From assembly GCF_021191705.1 (NCBI RefSeq), contig NZ_JAIWPU010000027.1, positions 32,810 to 96,809 of the forward strand: a DNA stretch of 64,000 nucleotides, written 5' to 3'. Below the pieces are notes generated by a model. It saw nothing but the letters and a program-made list of their open reading frames with translations, was not told the DNA's origin and did no database searches. Below are positions 9,154 through 20,414 of this stretch, one piece after another. The first letter of the stretch is position 1; the number at the start of each line of letters is the position of its first letter. This stretch comes from Proluteimonas flavola. GTDB lineage: Bacteria > Pseudomonadota > Gammaproteobacteria > Xanthomonadales > Xanthomonadaceae. The position numbers and the translations under genes were made by a program.

Positions 9154-10172
9154 GCGCCAGCCTCGCGACGCAGCCGCAACTGCGGCAGCAGGGCGAGCAC
9201 CAGCAACCCGCAAGCCGCCGCGAGCGGCAGCGGATAGCGCTCGATGCGCGGGCGCAATGCCGGGCCGGGCTGTTCGACAGGCTCCAGACGATCGATCTCG
9301 CTGTAGATGCCGGCAAGCTCGGCGGCATCGCGCGCGCGGAAGGCGCGGCCGCCGGTGGTGTCGGCGATGCGTTGCAGGGCGGCTTCGTCGATCGCCGGTT
9401 CGCTGCCGGGCATCTGGAAACCGAACAGGCCGCCCGCGCCGGCATCGCTGCCGAACGCGATCGTGTGCACGCGCACGCCGGCATCGCGCGCCAGTTCGGC
9501 GGCCTTGTCCGGTGCCAGCACACCGGCATTGCTGACGCCATCGGTCAGCAGGATCAGCAGGCGCTGGCCGCGCGGCGCATCCTGCAGACGCTTGACCGCG
9601 AGGCCGACCGCATCGCCGATCGCGGTCTCGCGTCCGACCAGACCGACGACGGTGGCATCGAGCTGCTGGCGCACACTGTCGCGGTCCAGCGTCATCGGCG
9701 TCATCGCATAGGCGCGCTGACCGAACACGATCAGACCGATGCGGTCGCCGGCGCGACGTTCGAGGAAATCGGCGATGACCGCCTTCGCCGCGGTGAGCCG
9801 GTCCACGGGGCGCCGGCCGACGAACATGTCTTCTTCGCTCATGCTGCCCGACAGATCCACCGCGAGCATGAGATCGCGTGCGCTGCGCGGCGGCTGCTCG
9901 GCCTCGCCCCACTGCAGCGGCCGCGCCGCGGCGATGCACAGCAGGCACCAGGCCCCCCACAACAGCCAGGGCGTCTTCGACGCGCCGACCGCGCTGCCGG
10001 AGGTCGCCAATGCATCCAGTCCGCGATAGGGCACGCGCAGCGCGCTGCCGCGGCTCTGCGATGCCGGCAGAAAACGCCGCACCAGCCAGGGCAAAGGAAT
10101 CGCGAGCAACCACCATGGCCACGCGAACATCTCGCGCAGCGCCTGCAGCCATGTGGACACATCACCGCTCAT
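9150..10172 (-). CDS. BatA-like VWA domain protein
   Basis: 340 residues: an N-terminal membrane helix (WPWWLLAIPLPWLVRRFLP), a VWA domain with an intact MIDAS (AVDLSGSMSEED, and the later LTDGVSNAG loop), and a C-terminal membrane helix near 310-330. This matches BatA. It overlaps batB and the DUF4381 gene by four bases at either end, so translation is probably coupled. The VWA domain is expected to face the periplasm or cytoplasmic membrane surface and bind a partner in a metal-dependent way. Confidence 0.88.
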   Translation of the reverse strand: MSGDVSTWLQALREMFAWPWWLLAIPLPWLVRRFLPASQSRGSALRVPYRGLDALATSGSAVGASKTPWLLWGAWCLLCIAAARPLQWGEAEQPPRSARDLMLAVDLSGSMSEEDMFVGRRPVDRLTAAKAVIADFLERRAGDRIGLIVFGQRAYAMTPMTLDRDSVRQQLDATVVGLVGRETAIGDAVGLAVKRLQDAPRGQRLLILLTDGVSNAGVLAPDKAAELARDAGVRVHTIAFGSDAGAGGLFGFQMPGSEPAIDEAALQRIADTTGGRAFRARDAAELAGIYSEIDRLEPVEQPGPALRPRIERYPLPLAAACGLLVLALLPQLRLRREAGA

Positions 10173-10633
10173 CGACGGCGTCCCAGCATCAACGCAACGA
10201 AACGCGCGCGTGCGAGCGCGTGCAACGCGGTGGTGTCCAGGGTGTCCGCGTCACGCCGGAACGCGCCGTCCTGCAATGCGGTGCCGACGCCGGTGGAGAA
10301 AGGCGCGCCGGGCACGCCGGTGTCGAGAAACGCCAGCCAGTCGTCGCCATGCAGGCGATCCGCTTCCGGGCGATGACGCCGCGCCGCCCGGCGCAGCAGC
10401 GAGGACATCGCGGCGATCCGTCCGGCCGCATCAGCGGCGATCGCGACCTCGGCATCGAACAATCGCCGCCAACGCCGCCGCTGCCACGCACGGAACACAC
10501 GCCAGCCCACGACGGCGCACGCCAGGACCAGCACCGCGGCCGCCAGCCACCACCAGCCAACCGCCGGCGGCCACCACGACGGCGCGGGCGGCTGGTGGAT
10601 GTCGCGCAGCACCAGGTCGGGCATCGTCGCCAT
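10169..10633 (-). CDS. DUF4381 domain protein of the MoxR/Bat operon
   Basis: 154 residues with a short Trp/Pro-rich N-terminus, one strong membrane helix (GWWWLAAAVLVLACAVVGWRVF) and a basic, helical cytoplasmic part. Position and topology match DUF4381 proteins, which sit between the DUF58 and VWA genes in MoxR operons. Its ATG overlaps the preceding stop as TGATG. A start three codons further in (MPDLVL) is possible. Function unknown. Confidence 0.8.
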   Translation of the reverse strand: MATMPDLVLRDIHQPPAPSWWPPAVGWWWLAAAVLVLACAVVGWRVFRAWQRRRWRRLFDAEVAIAADAAGRIAAMSSLLRRAARRHRPEADRLHGDDWLAFLDTGVPGAPFSTGVGTALQDGAFRRDADTLDTTALHALARARFVALMLGRRR

Positions 10634-11544
10634 CAGGGCGTCCGGCCTCGCGCGAAGGCCGACAGCCAGGCATCGCTGGGCGCATCACTGGACAGCGACT
10701 CGACGCCGATGCCGGCGCGTTGGAGATGAGCGATCGCGTCATCGCGCGGTGCATCGAAGGCCTCGCGCCACCGCGCGCGCTGCGCCGCGGCCGACAGATC
10801 CAGATCGACCCGTCCCTCCGTACTGGAGAATCCGAGACGTGCGCGCGGCGGCGCACGTTCCACCGGATCGTCGAGCAGCAGCACCAGTGCATCGCAGTGC
10901 GCGCCGACCGCCGCCCAGTCGCGTGCCGGCACCGCGGCGACGCTGCCGGCATCCGCCAGCACGAGCAGGCGCGATCCCGGACGCAACAGACGCCGCGCAT
11001 GATCCATCGCCACGCCGAGCCCCGCATCGCCTTGCGGCGGCGCCGCATACCAGCGCGTCAACGCGTGCAGCACCCGCAGCGCGCCGCGCGTCCCGCCTGC
11101 CGGCGGCACCGGCGCCTCGATCGCCGACCCGCGCAAGGCGGCGATGCGGTCACCGTCCGCAGCCGCCATCCAGGCCGCGATCGCGCCTGCGCGTGCAGCC
11201 TGGGTCGATTTGAAGCGCACGCGCGTGCCGAAGTAGAGCGCGGCAGCGGTGTCGGCGACGATCAGCGTCAGCCGTTCGCGCTCGCGCTGGAAGGTCTTGG
11301 TGTGCGAGCGCCCGGTGCGCGCGGTCACGCGCCAGTCGATGTGCCGCGCATCGTCGCCGGCCACGTAGTCGCGCGACTCCGCGTACTCCATGCCCTGCCC
11401 GCGTTGCGGGGACGGCGCCAGCGCGCGCACGCCGCTGCGGGCGCGACGCACGGCGCCGCGCTGCCGCGCGAGCGGCCGCAGCGCGACGAGTTCGGCCAGC
11501 GAAGGCCGGATGCCGGGCGCGGCTTCCGCCTCGGCGGGATTCAC
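10633..11544 (-). CDS. DUF58 domain protein
   Basis: 303 residues. The DUF58 signature is clear: GMEYAESRDYVAGDDARHIDWRVTARTG followed shortly by KTFQRERER, then a VWA-like fold. No membrane helix is visible. DUF58 genes almost always follow moxR, as here, with ATGA overlap. The protein is presumed to be an adaptor between the MoxR ATPase and the membrane VWA proteins. Confidence 0.88.
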   Translation of the reverse strand: MNPAEAEAAPGIRPSLAELVALRPLARQRGAVRRARSGVRALAPSPQRGQGMEYAESRDYVAGDDARHIDWRVTARTGRSHTKTFQRERERLTLIVADTAAALYFGTRVRFKSTQAARAGAIAAWMAAADGDRIAALRGSAIEAPVPPAGGTRGALRVLHALTRWYAAPPQGDAGLGVAMDHARRLLRPGSRLLVLADAGSVAAVPARDWAAVGAHCDALVLLLDDPVERAPPRARLGFSSTEGRVDLDLSAAAQRARWREAFDAPRDDAIAHLQRAGIGVESLSSDAPSDAWLSAFARGRTP

Positions 11545-12533
11545 GGCAATGGCACCCGTTCGAGCAGGGCCTGCACCAGACGCTCGCCGTCCCAGCCCTC
11601 GGCCGTGGCTTCATAGCTTGGCAGTACGCGATGGCGCAGGACATCGGGTGCCACGGCGCGCACGTCGTCGGGCGTCACGAAATCGCGGCCGGCGAGCCAC
11701 GCGGTCGCCCGCGCGCAACGCTCCAGCGCGATCGAGCCACGCGGGCTGGCACCCCAGGCGATGCGTGCAGCCAACGCCGTGTCGTAGCGGCCGGCATCGC
11801 GCGATGCCAGCACCAGCTCGACGAGATAGCGCTCGACGGCCGGCGCCACGTGCATCGCCAGCACTGCGCGACGCGCCTCGAACAGCTGCGCCAGCGGCAT
11901 GCGCTCGACCGGCGTGGACACATCGTCGAGCTGCGCCAGCGCGCGATCGCGCGCGAGCTGCAGGATGCGCGCCTCGGCGTCAGCTTCCGGATACCCGACG
12001 CGTACGTGCATCAGGAACCGGTCCAGCTGCGCTTCGGGCAACGGGAAGGTGCCTTCCTGTTCGATCGGGTTCTGCGTCGCCATGACCAGGAACAGGTCCG
12101 GCAAGCGGTAGGTCTGCCGCCCCACCGTCACCTGACGCTCGCCCATCGCCTCCAGCAGCGCGGACTGCACCTTGGCCGGCGCGCGGTTGATCTCGTCGGC
12201 CAGCAGCAGCGGGTGGAAGATCGGCCCGGCCTGGAACTCGAACCGGCCGTCCTGCGGACGCCAGATCTCGGTGCCGGTCAGGTCCGCCGGCAACAGGTCC
12301 GGCGTGAACTGCACCCGCGCGAAATCCGCGTCCAGCCGCGCGGCCAGCGCCCGCACCGCGGTGGTCTTCGCCAGGCCCGGCGCACCTTCGACCAGCAGAT
12401 GCCCGTCGGCGAGCAACGCGACCAGCAGGCGCTCGACCAGCGCCGTCTGCCCGATGATCTCGTCCGATAGCGCATCGCGCAGCGCCACGAATCGCGCATG
12501 CAGTTCGCCCGCAGTTGCATCACCCAGTTCCAT
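11541..12533 (-). CDS. MoxR-family AAA+ ATPase
   Basis: 330-residue AAA+ ATPase with Walker A GAPGLAKT, Walker B LLLADEINRAPAK, sensor 1 MATQNPIEQEGTFPLPEAQLDRF and a C-terminal lid domain. First gene of the moxR-DUF58-DUF4381-batA-batB-batD operon. GAGG sits seven bases before the ATG at 12533, so that start is preferred over the ATG two codons upstream, which has no spacing from the same GAGG. MoxR proteins act as chaperone-like ATPases for assembly or activation of envelope proteins. Confidence 0.9.
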   Translation of the reverse strand: MELGDATAGELHARFVALRDALSDEIIGQTALVERLLVALLADGHLLVEGAPGLAKTTAVRALAARLDADFARVQFTPDLLPADLTGTEIWRPQDGRFEFQAGPIFHPLLLADEINRAPAKVQSALLEAMGERQVTVGRQTYRLPDLFLVMATQNPIEQEGTFPLPEAQLDRFLMHVRVGYPEADAEARILQLARDRALAQLDDVSTPVERMPLAQLFEARRAVLAMHVAPAVERYLVELVLASRDAGRYDTALAARIAWGASPRGSIALERCARATAWLAGRDFVTPDDVRAVAPDVLRHRVLPSYEATAEGWDGERLVQALLERVPLP

Positions 12534-12629
12534 CGCCATCCTCGATCATCGGCGCCGATCGCGCAGAGGGCCAGTTTGACCGGAACCCGCGCCGGAGGTT
12601 CACAACGCCAGCCAAACCGGTGATCCGGA

Positions 12630-12660
12630 AACGCGAACGGGGCCCGAAGGCCCCGTCGCT
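12630..12660 (-). terminator. Probable terminator of the pil operon
   Basis: ACGGGGCC/GGCCCCGT hairpin at 12637-12656, about 25 bases after the pilQ stop. On the minus strand it is followed by TTCGCGTTTCC, a weak T-tract. Confidence 0.55.
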
Positions 12661-12680
12661 CGAATCTGTACCGGCGCCGG

Positions 12681-14579
12681 TCAGTTGACCGGACGCTGCG
12701 CCACGCGCATGACCTTCGGGGTTACGAAGATCAGGAGTTCGGCCTTGTCCTTCGTACGCCCCCGGCTTTTGAACAGATTGCCGAGCACTGGAATATCACC
12801 GAGGAAAGGAACCTTCCGGAGCGAAGCACGATCACTGAACTCGTACACGCCGCCGATTGCAACGGTCTGCCCGTCGTCGATCAGGACCGCGGTGGTCACG
12901 TTGCGCTTGCTGATCAGCGGGACTTCGCCGAGATCTCCGTACTGGACGAACCGCTCGATCTCGTCCTTCTTGATGTCCATCGCCAAGAATACACGGCCGT
13001 CATTGGTGATCGTCGGCGTGACCTTGAGCTCGAGCAGAACATCCTTGAACTCGACGGTCGGCACGCTGTTGCTCTGGCCACCGGTCACGGTGAGATAGCC
13101 GACTTCCTGGCCTTGGCTGATGACCGCCTCGCGCTGGTTGCTGGTCACGATACGCGGATTGGAAATCACCTCGCCGCGCCCCTCTGTCTGCAGTGCCTGC
13201 AGCTCAACCGCCCAGTCGATGGTACGCCCGAGGATCGTGAAGCCGAGTGTTGGCGCGCCCCCCTCGAGAGCGACAGGCAGGCTGACATTGAGTCCACCGG
13301 GTGTCAGCGAACCATCAAGCGCGCCGCCGACATTGACGCGCTCCTTGGTTGCACTGACCCCGAACCGCGCGCCCAAGTCACGTGCGAACGACTCGTTCGC
13401 GATCACGATGCGCGCCTCGATGACCACCTGGTCGACAGGCTTGTCGAGCATCGTGACCAGGCGCTTGATCTCCGACACGCGCTGCGGAATGTCGATGACC
13501 AGCAAAGTGTTGGTACGGCGATCGAAGCTCAGGCTGCCGCGCGAAGACAGGAATCCTGCATCACGGCTCTGCGTCCCGCTGCCGCCACCGCTACTTCCGC
13601 CGCCACGGGCCGATGTCTTGCTCTCCTCGGTCAGCAGCTTCGCGATGTCTTCCGCATTGCCGTAGCTGATCGGGATGTACTCGGTGGTCATCTCCGCCCG
13701 CTCTTCGATCGCCAGGCGCGCGTCCTCCTTGGCCTGTTCGAACGCGGCGATCTCGCTTTGCGGCGCGACCCAGACCACGTTGCCGCTGCGGCGCTTGTCG
13801 AGGGACTTGGCCTGCAGGACGATGTCCAGGGCCTGGTCCCAGGGCACGTTCTGCAACCGCAGGGTCACGTTGCCGGTCACGCTGTCGCTGGCGACGATGT
13901 TGAGGTTCGACTCGTCGGCGATCAGCTGCAGCACCGTGCGCACCGGCACGTCCTGGAAATTGAACGTGACCGGCGCGCCGGCATAGGTGCGGACGTCCGA
14001 CACGGTCGCCAAAGCCGCCTGGCCCATGGTCGCGGAGGTCGTCGCCGCACCGACCGCGCGATCGCTGGCGGCAGCACCCGTGCGCGGGATGATCTCGACG
14101 ATGTAGTCGCGGCCGCTCTGGTAGGCCATCGGTTCGAACTCGCCGCGTGCGCTGAGGACGACCTGGGTGCCGGCGGCGCCCTGGCGTGCGTCGATGCGCT
14201 GCACCGGCGTGGCGAAGTCGGTGACGTTCAGCGGTCGCTGCAGCGATGCCGGCAGTGTCGCATCGCCGAGATCGATGACGACATTGCCGTCCTGCGTGCG
14301 CAGATCGGGCGCAGCGCCATCACCATCGAAGCGGAGCACCAGCTTGCCCGACCCGCCATCGCCGCGACGGAAGTCGATATCCGTCACCGCGATTGCCCCA
14401 GCGGGCTGGGCTGCTGCAGTCGCCGCCTGCAGCAGCGGCAGCACCGACGCATGCGCCGGTGCCTGCGCCGCATGTGCGCCGCTGAACGTCGCCATCAACC
14501 CGATGGCAAGACCGAGCGCGCCGGCACGCACCGATTTCATCCGGCCCGACTGCAGGCTCCCCGCGTTGCTCACGGTCAT
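12681..14579 (-). CDS. pilQ: Type IV pilus secretin PilQ
   Basis: 632-residue outer-membrane secretin through which the pilus emerges. Signal peptide at the start, an AMIN domain at about 45-130, an STN/N0 domain (FNFQDVPVRTVLQLIADESN), an N1-type domain interrupted by a Gly/Ser linker (ARGGGSSGGGSG), and a C-terminal secretin domain with VEFKDVLLELKVTPTITND and VPFLGDIPVLGNLFKS. The ATG at 14579 has AGGGGA six bases upstream; the double ATG at 14597 overlapping the pilP stop is the alternative. Last gene of pilMNOPQ. Confidence 0.93.
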   Translation of the reverse strand: MTVSNAGSLQSGRMKSVRAGALGLAIGLMATFSGAHAAQAPAHASVLPLLQAATAAAQPAGAIAVTDIDFRRGDGGSGKLVLRFDGDGAAPDLRTQDGNVVIDLGDATLPASLQRPLNVTDFATPVQRIDARQGAAGTQVVLSARGEFEPMAYQSGRDYIVEIIPRTGAAASDRAVGAATTSATMGQAALATVSDVRTYAGAPVTFNFQDVPVRTVLQLIADESNLNIVASDSVTGNVTLRLQNVPWDQALDIVLQAKSLDKRRSGNVVWVAPQSEIAAFEQAKEDARLAIEERAEMTTEYIPISYGNAEDIAKLLTEESKTSARGGGSSGGGSGTQSRDAGFLSSRGSLSFDRRTNTLLVIDIPQRVSEIKRLVTMLDKPVDQVVIEARIVIANESFARDLGARFGVSATKERVNVGGALDGSLTPGGLNVSLPVALEGGAPTLGFTILGRTIDWAVELQALQTEGRGEVISNPRIVTSNQREAVISQGQEVGYLTVTGGQSNSVPTVEFKDVLLELKVTPTITNDGRVFLAMDIKKDEIERFVQYGDLGEVPLISKRNVTTAVLIDDGQTVAIGGVYEFSDRASLRKVPFLGDIPVLGNLFKSRGRTKDKAELLIFVTPKVMRVAQRPVN

Positions 14580-14593
14580 GTTGCTTCCCCTCA

Positions 14594-15139
14594 TCATTGT
14601 TCGTTCAGCGCGAGCGAAGCCGGACGTTCCAGCCAGCCGCCGGCACCATCGGGCACGAGCTCGACGAGCTCGATGCGATTGTCGTCGACCGAAGTGACCC
14701 GGCCATCGTTCTGCCCCAGATAGTTGCCGGGGGTAATGCGGTAGGTCACCTTGTCCGGCGCCAGCACCAGGCCGACGATGCGTCCGCCGGTGCCGATCGT
14801 GCCCACCATCGACATGCTGTCGAGCGGGTACTGCTCGGTGATCTCCTTGCGCCGGTTCGAATCCGGACGCGGCCCACTGCCACCGCTGTCGTCCGTGAAG
14901 GCATTGCTGAAGGGATCGCGGATGCCCTGCGCCGAATACTCGAAGGTCTCGAACTGCTGCATCACCGGCAAGGGGTCGAGCGCCGGTGCCGGGCGCTGTT
15001 TGACCTCCTCCACCCAGACCTCGAGATTGGGCGCCTCGCCCGGCTCACTGGTGACGCCGCGGCCGCAACCGCTCACGGTCAACGCCAGCGTCAGCAGCGC
15101 GAGGCCGCGGACCGTCGTTCCTGTCGTCGTGGCCTTCAT
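14594..15139 (-). CDS. pilP: Type IV pilus assembly lipoprotein PilP
   Basis: 181-residue lipoprotein with signal peptide and lipobox TVSGC near residues 20-24. It links the inner-membrane PilNO dimer to the PilQ secretin. The conserved core is visible: FETFEYSAQGIRDPF, YPLDSMSMVGTI and VTYRITPGNYLGQNDG. The ATG overlaps the pilO stop (ATGA). Confidence 0.92.
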   Translation of the reverse strand: MKATTTGTTVRGLALLTLALTVSGCGRGVTSEPGEAPNLEVWVEEVKQRPAPALDPLPVMQQFETFEYSAQGIRDPFSNAFTDDSGGSGPRPDSNRRKEITEQYPLDSMSMVGTIGTGGRIVGLVLAPDKVTYRITPGNYLGQNDGRVTSVDDNRIELVELVPDGAGGWLERPASLALNEQ

Positions 15140-15801
15140 GGCGTCGCCTCCGTCGCCTGCGCCTGCGCCGCGGTCTCTTCTTCGTCGAGGTAGCGGTACG
15201 TCTTCACCGTGCCCGAGAGCTCGAGGCTGGAATTGGGGCCAATGGCCGCCAGTCCGTCGGCGCTGCCGCCGGCACGCGGCTTCAGCGAGATGTCGTGCAT
15301 CGTCATGATCACCACGCGCGGCAGCGACGCGACGCCGCTGACGAAGGCGCCGAACTGGTGGTAGGTGCCCACCATGCGCAAGGCGATCGGCTGCTCGGCG
15401 TAGAATTCGCGCGGCACTTCCTCGCCCGGCTTGAACAGGTCGTTCTGGATGCCGGTCGCGATGGCGGTCTGCGAGATGTCGACGATGAGATCCGGCATCT
15501 CGGTCTTGCTGGGCAGCTGTCGCAGCATCTGCTGGAGCTGCTGCTCCATCTGCGCCAGTTGCTGCTTGAGCGGTTCGAGGTTCGCGGCCTTGCCCTGCTT
15601 GCTCTCGAAGTCCGCGCGCAGCGTCGATTCCTGCGCTTCCAGAGCGGCCAGTTCGTCGCCTTTCTCCCGCGTGATCACGTACCACAGCAGGAAGAAGATC
15701 AGCAGGCCCACGAGGATGCAGGCGCCGATCCTGTACTCGCGTGGCCACGACCCGGTGTTGTTGAGGTCGAGTTCGCGCAGCGACATCTTCTTCCTGCTCA
15801 T
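15136..15801 (-). CDS. pilO: Type IV pilus inner-membrane protein PilO
   Basis: 221 residues: a short cytoplasmic N-terminus, one membrane helix (residues about 25-45, ILVGLLIFFLLWYVIT), a coiled coil with Gln/Leu repeats (about 50-95), then the periplasmic ferredoxin-like domain. PilO pairs with PilN in the alignment subcomplex. Four-base overlaps with pilN and pilP. Confidence 0.92.
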   Translation of the reverse strand: MSRKKMSLRELDLNNTGSWPREYRIGACILVGLLIFFLLWYVITREKGDELAALEAQESTLRADFESKQGKAANLEPLKQQLAQMEQQLQQMLRQLPSKTEMPDLIVDISQTAIATGIQNDLFKPGEEVPREFYAEQPIALRMVGTYHQFGAFVSGVASLPRVVIMTMHDISLKPRAGGSADGLAAIGPNSSLELSGTVKTYRYLDEEETAAQAQATEATP

Positions 15802-16435
15802 GACGCGGCTCCTTCAACGGCGGGTGCGGCCACCGGTGCCCCGGGCGCCGTATCGCCCGGCCCGGCGGGTTCGCTTGCCGCTGCCTCTTTGGCCGCCGGC
15901 GTCGACAACTGCACGCTCAGGGTGAAGGCGTAGGGCAGACCCGGCACGCCATCGCGCGCCTCGATCACCGACAGCTGCGGGCTGGTCATCCAGCCGGAGG
16001 CGTCGAGCGCGCGCATGTAGGTGCTGACGCGCGCGTTGGACTGCGAGCGCCCTTCGAGCGTCAGGGCCTGGCCCTCCTGCTTGAGCGAGGTGAGCAGCAC
16101 ACCGTCGGGGATCGTGCGCACCAGTTGGTCGAACAGATGGACCATCTGCGAGCGGTTGCCCTGCAACTCCTCGATCACGGCCTTGCGCGCCAGCAGGCGC
16201 GCGCGCTGCGATTCGAGCGCGTCGATCTCGACGATCTGCGTGTCGACCGCGGCGATCTGCTGCTGCAGGAACGCGTTGCGCTCGTTCTGGCCGTCGATCT
16301 GCGCGTTGTAGTACATGTTCACGAGGAACCACAGCGCCACGCCGGCCGCCGCGGCGATGCCGACCATGACACCGAATTCCTTCTGCCGCTGCTTGCGCCG
16401 TTCGGCGCGCCACGGGAGGAGATTGATCCTGGACA

Positions 16436-16436
<1 letters not shown>
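15798..16436 (-). CDS. pilN: Type IV pilus inner-membrane protein PilN
   Basis: 212 residues beginning MSRINLLPWRAERR. The INLLPWR motif is the cytoplasmic peptide that docks into PilM. One membrane helix (about 22-42) is followed by a coiled coil and a periplasmic domain, ending in an Ala/Pro-rich tail. The ATG overlaps the pilM stop as TGATG. Confidence 0.92.
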
Positions 16437-17545
<1,109 letters not shown>

Positions 17546-17546
17546 T

Positions 17547-17575
17547 TAAATATCTGACTTTCAAGGCATTGGCAA
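17547..17575 (-). promoter_or_regulatory. Predicted sigma-70 promoter of pilMNOPQ
   Basis: On the minus strand TTGCCA, a 17-base spacer, then TATTTA, ending about 50 bases before the pilM GTG. Consensus-like and unusually A/T-rich for this region. Confidence 0.5.
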
Positions 17576-17683
17576 CACGCGTCTTCGATCGCGGGAAGCT
17601 GAACAGTCGGTAGACGGAGACCCCGAACCGCCCTGCGAGCGGTGCTCCACGCCGGCGCTCCGGCGTCCCCGAGGCGCCTCCCC

Positions 17684-17689
17684 TATACT
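17684..17689 (+). promoter_or_regulatory. Possible -10 box of ponA (leaderless geometry)
   Basis: TATACT ends eight bases before the ponA ATG and no ribosome binding site is visible, so transcription would start at or almost at the ATG. No good -35 is present. Confidence 0.35.
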
Positions 17690-17697
17690 TCGCCGCC

Positions 17698-20247
17698 ATG
17701 AGCACAGCCCGCACGTCGACGCCCGCACCCCGCCCGTCCCGCTTCCGCCGCCTGCTGCGCTGGACCCTGATCCTGGTGCTGGTTCTCGGCATCCTCGGCG
17801 CGATCACCGGCGGCATTCTCTATGCCGCGGTGGCTTCGAAGCTGCCCGACGTGGAAGCGCTGCGTGACATCGAGATGCAGGAGCCGCTGTACGTCTACGC
17901 GAAGGACGGGCGGCTGATCGCCCTGTTCGGCGAGACGCGCCGGTATCCGGTCGAGATCGAAGACGTGCCCGAGCGTCTGAAGCAGGCCTTCCTCGCGACC
18001 GAGGACGCACGCTTCTACGAGCACGGCGGCATCGATTACCGCGGCGTCGCCCGCGCGTTGTGGCTGCTGGCGACGACCAACGACCGCCGCGTGCCCGGCG
18101 GCTCGACGATCACCCAGCAGGTCGCGCGCCAGTTCTTCCTGAGCTCGGAATACAGCTTCACGCGCAAGTTCGCCGAGATGCTGCTCGCGCGGAAGATGGA
18201 GCAGAACCTGTCGAAGGACGAGATCTTCGAGCTCTATCTCAACAAGAGCTTCTTCGGCAATCGCGCCTACGGCGTGGCGGCGGCCGCCGAGTTCTACTAC
18301 GGCAAATCGCTGGCCGAACTCGATCTCGACGAGATGGCCTCGCTGGCGGCGATCCCGAAGTTCCCCTCCAGCGGCAACCCGCTCAGCAACCCAGAACGCG
18401 CGAAGGAGCGTCGCGATGTCTACGTACTCGCGCGCATGCAGGCGCTGGGTTTCATCGGCGCGCAGGAAGCGGCCGCCGCGCGCGCGGTCGAGATGCACGC
18501 CAGTCCGCACGAGCGGCCGATCGAGGTCTTCGCACCGTACGTCGCCGAGATGGTGCGGCTGGAGATGGTCGCCCGTTACGGCGGCGACGTGCTGACCCGC
18601 GGCTACCACGTCACCACGACCATCGACCCGACCATGCAGGCCGCGGCGGAACTGGCCGTGCGCAACGGGCTGACCGCCTACGACCGTCGCCATGGCTGGG
18701 TGAAACCGGCCGACACCTTCGAACTGGCAACCGGCGAGGACGCCGGGACCACCGCGCGTCGCCTGCGTGGCATCGCACCGCAGGGCGGCATGCTGCCGGC
18801 CATCGTCGTGCGCAGTGGCGAGGGCACCGCCGATGTCGTGCTGGCCGACGGCAGCACCGTGACCCTCGATGCCACCGCCAGCCGCTGGACCGGCAAGACG
18901 CCGGCCGCGCTGCTCACGCGCGGCGATCTCGCCCGCGTGCGTCGGGTCGAGACAGCGGCCAAAGCGTCGCCAGGCGCGGCGGCGGATGCGCTGCCGCCGC
19001 CCACCATCACCTGGCAACTGGAACAGCTGCCGCGCGCGCAAGCCACCCTCGTCTCGATGGAGCCCGACGACGGCGCGGTGCGCGCATTGATCGGCGGCTT
19101 CAGCTTCGCCGGCAGCAGCTTCAACCGCGCCACCCAGTCGCGTCGCCAGCCGGGTTCGAGCTTCAAACCCTTCATCTTCGCGGCCGCGCTCGAGAAGGGC
19201 TTCAATCCCGCGTCGATCGTGCTCGACGCCCCGGTCCTGTTCCGCATGCGCCGCGGTCAGGACTGGCGCCCACAGAACTCCGATGGCAGGTTCGTCGGCC
19301 CGATGCGTCTGCGCGAAGCACTGGTGCAGTCGCGCAACCTGGTGGCCGTGCGTCTGCTCGACGCCATCGGCGTCGATTACGCGCGCCGTTACATCAGTCA
19401 TTTCGGCTTCGAGGAATCGCAACTCCCGCCGAATCTGTCCATCGCGCTCGGCACCCCGTCGCTGACGCCGCTCGACGTGACCCGCGGCTATGCGGCGTTC
19501 TCCAACGGCGGCTTCCGGGTGACGCCATGGTTCGTCGACGAGGTCCGTGACCGCGAAGGCACCCTGGTGTTCAAGGAGAATCCCGCGCGGGCCTGCCGCG
19601 GCTGCGATACCAGTGGCACGCCGGGACAGCCTTCGACGCCCGGCAATGTGATCGACGGGTTCAATCTGGGCCCGGCAGCGGAGAGACGCGAAGTCACCGC
19701 CGCGCCAGTCGAGGCCCCGAAACCGCCCGAGCCGCGCGCCGATGGCGCGGTCCCGGTGATGGCGCCGCGCGCGATCGACGAGCGTGTGGCCTACCAGATG
19801 ATCTCGATGATGCGCGACGTGGTGCGTCGAGGCACCGGTACCGCCGCGCGCGCGCTCGAGCGCGAGGACGTCGGCGGCAAGACCGGCTCGACCAACGACC
19901 ATCGCGACGCCTGGTTCTCCGGCTTCGGCGGCAACCTGGTGACCTCGGTCTGGGTCGGCCGCGACGACAACCGCTCCCTAGGCTTCCGCGAGTACGGCGG
20001 CCGCGCGGCACTCCCCATCTGGATCGACTTCATGCGCGTGGCACTCGACGGCGTGCCCGAGGCCACGAACGAGCCGCCCGAGGGCATGGTCCGGGTCGCG
20101 GTCACCGCAGGCGGCCGCCTGCTGCCGACCGCATCGGAGGGCGGCATCGTCGAATACGTCAAGGTCGAAGACCTGGAGCGCATGGAATCGGAGATCGACC
20201 TGCAGATCGACGATGTGCCGGCCGAGGAAGCGTTCGACATCTTCTGA
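17698..20247 (+). CDS. mrcA: Penicillin-binding protein 1A
   Basis: 849-residue bifunctional class A PBP (mrcA/ponA) that polymerises and cross-links peptidoglycan. N-terminal membrane anchor at about 20-42. The GT51 transglycosylase shows [15 protein letters not shown] and [15 protein letters not shown]. The transpeptidase has SSFK at 487-490 (catalytic Ser487), SRN at 545-547 and KTGS at 728-731. An OB-like insertion lies between the two catalytic domains. Length is normal for PBP1A. Divergent from pilM; the pairing is conserved in many gammaproteobacteria. Confidence 0.95.
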   Translation: MSTARTSTPAPRPSRFRRLLRWTLILVLVLGILGAITGGILYAAVASKLPDVEALRDIEMQEPLYVYAKDGRLIALFGETRRYPVEIEDVPERLKQAFLATEDARFYEHGGIDYRGVARALWLLATTNDRRVPGGSTITQQVARQFFLSSEYSFTRKFAEMLLARKMEQNLSKDEIFELYLNKSFFGNRAYGVAAAAEFYYGKSLAELDLDEMASLAAIPKFPSSGNPLSNPERAKERRDVYVLARMQALGFIGAQEAAAARAVEMHASPHERPIEVFAPYVAEMVRLEMVARYGGDVLTRGYHVTTTIDPTMQAAAELAVRNGLTAYDRRHGWVKPADTFELATGEDAGTTARRLRGIAPQGGMLPAIVVRSGEGTADVVLADGSTVTLDATASRWTGKTPAALLTRGDLARVRRVETAAKASPGAAADALPPPTITWQLEQLPRAQATLVSMEPDDGAVRALIGGFSFAGSSFNRATQSRRQPGSSFKPFIFAAALEKGFNPASIVLDAPVLFRMRRGQDWRPQNSDGRFVGPMRLREALVQSRNLVAVRLLDAIGVDYARRYISHFGFEESQLPPNLSIALGTPSLTPLDVTRGYAAFSNGGFRVTPWFVDEVRDREGTLVFKENPARACRGCDTSGTPGQPSTPGNVIDGFNLGPAAERREVTAAPVEAPKPPEPRADGAVPVMAPRAIDERVAYQMISMMRDVVRRGTGTAARALEREDVGGKTGSTNDHRDAWFSGFGGNLVTSVWVGRDDNRSLGFREYGGRAALPIWIDFMRVALDGVPEATNEPPEGMVRVAVTAGGRLLPTASEGGIVEYVKVEDLERMESEIDLQIDDVPAEEAFDIF

Positions 20248-20354
20248 TGGGTGAGACGGCCGGCATGCGCGTCGCGCCGCCCGTCCAAGCCTGCGTCAAC
20301 CAGCAACGACGCGGGCTCGAAGCGTCCACCAGCTGAAGCGCATCGCGCCGTGTA

Positions 20355-20382
20355 TTGACCCGTCACGGTGCAGGCGTAAAGT
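20355..20382 (+). promoter_or_regulatory. Predicted promoter of the gene at 20415
   Basis: TTGACC, a 16-base spacer and TAAAGT, placed 33 bases before the ATG at 20415. Confidence 0.45.
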
Positions 20383-20414
20383 CGATCCCAGGTGATCGAC
20401 GACAGGGGACGCGC

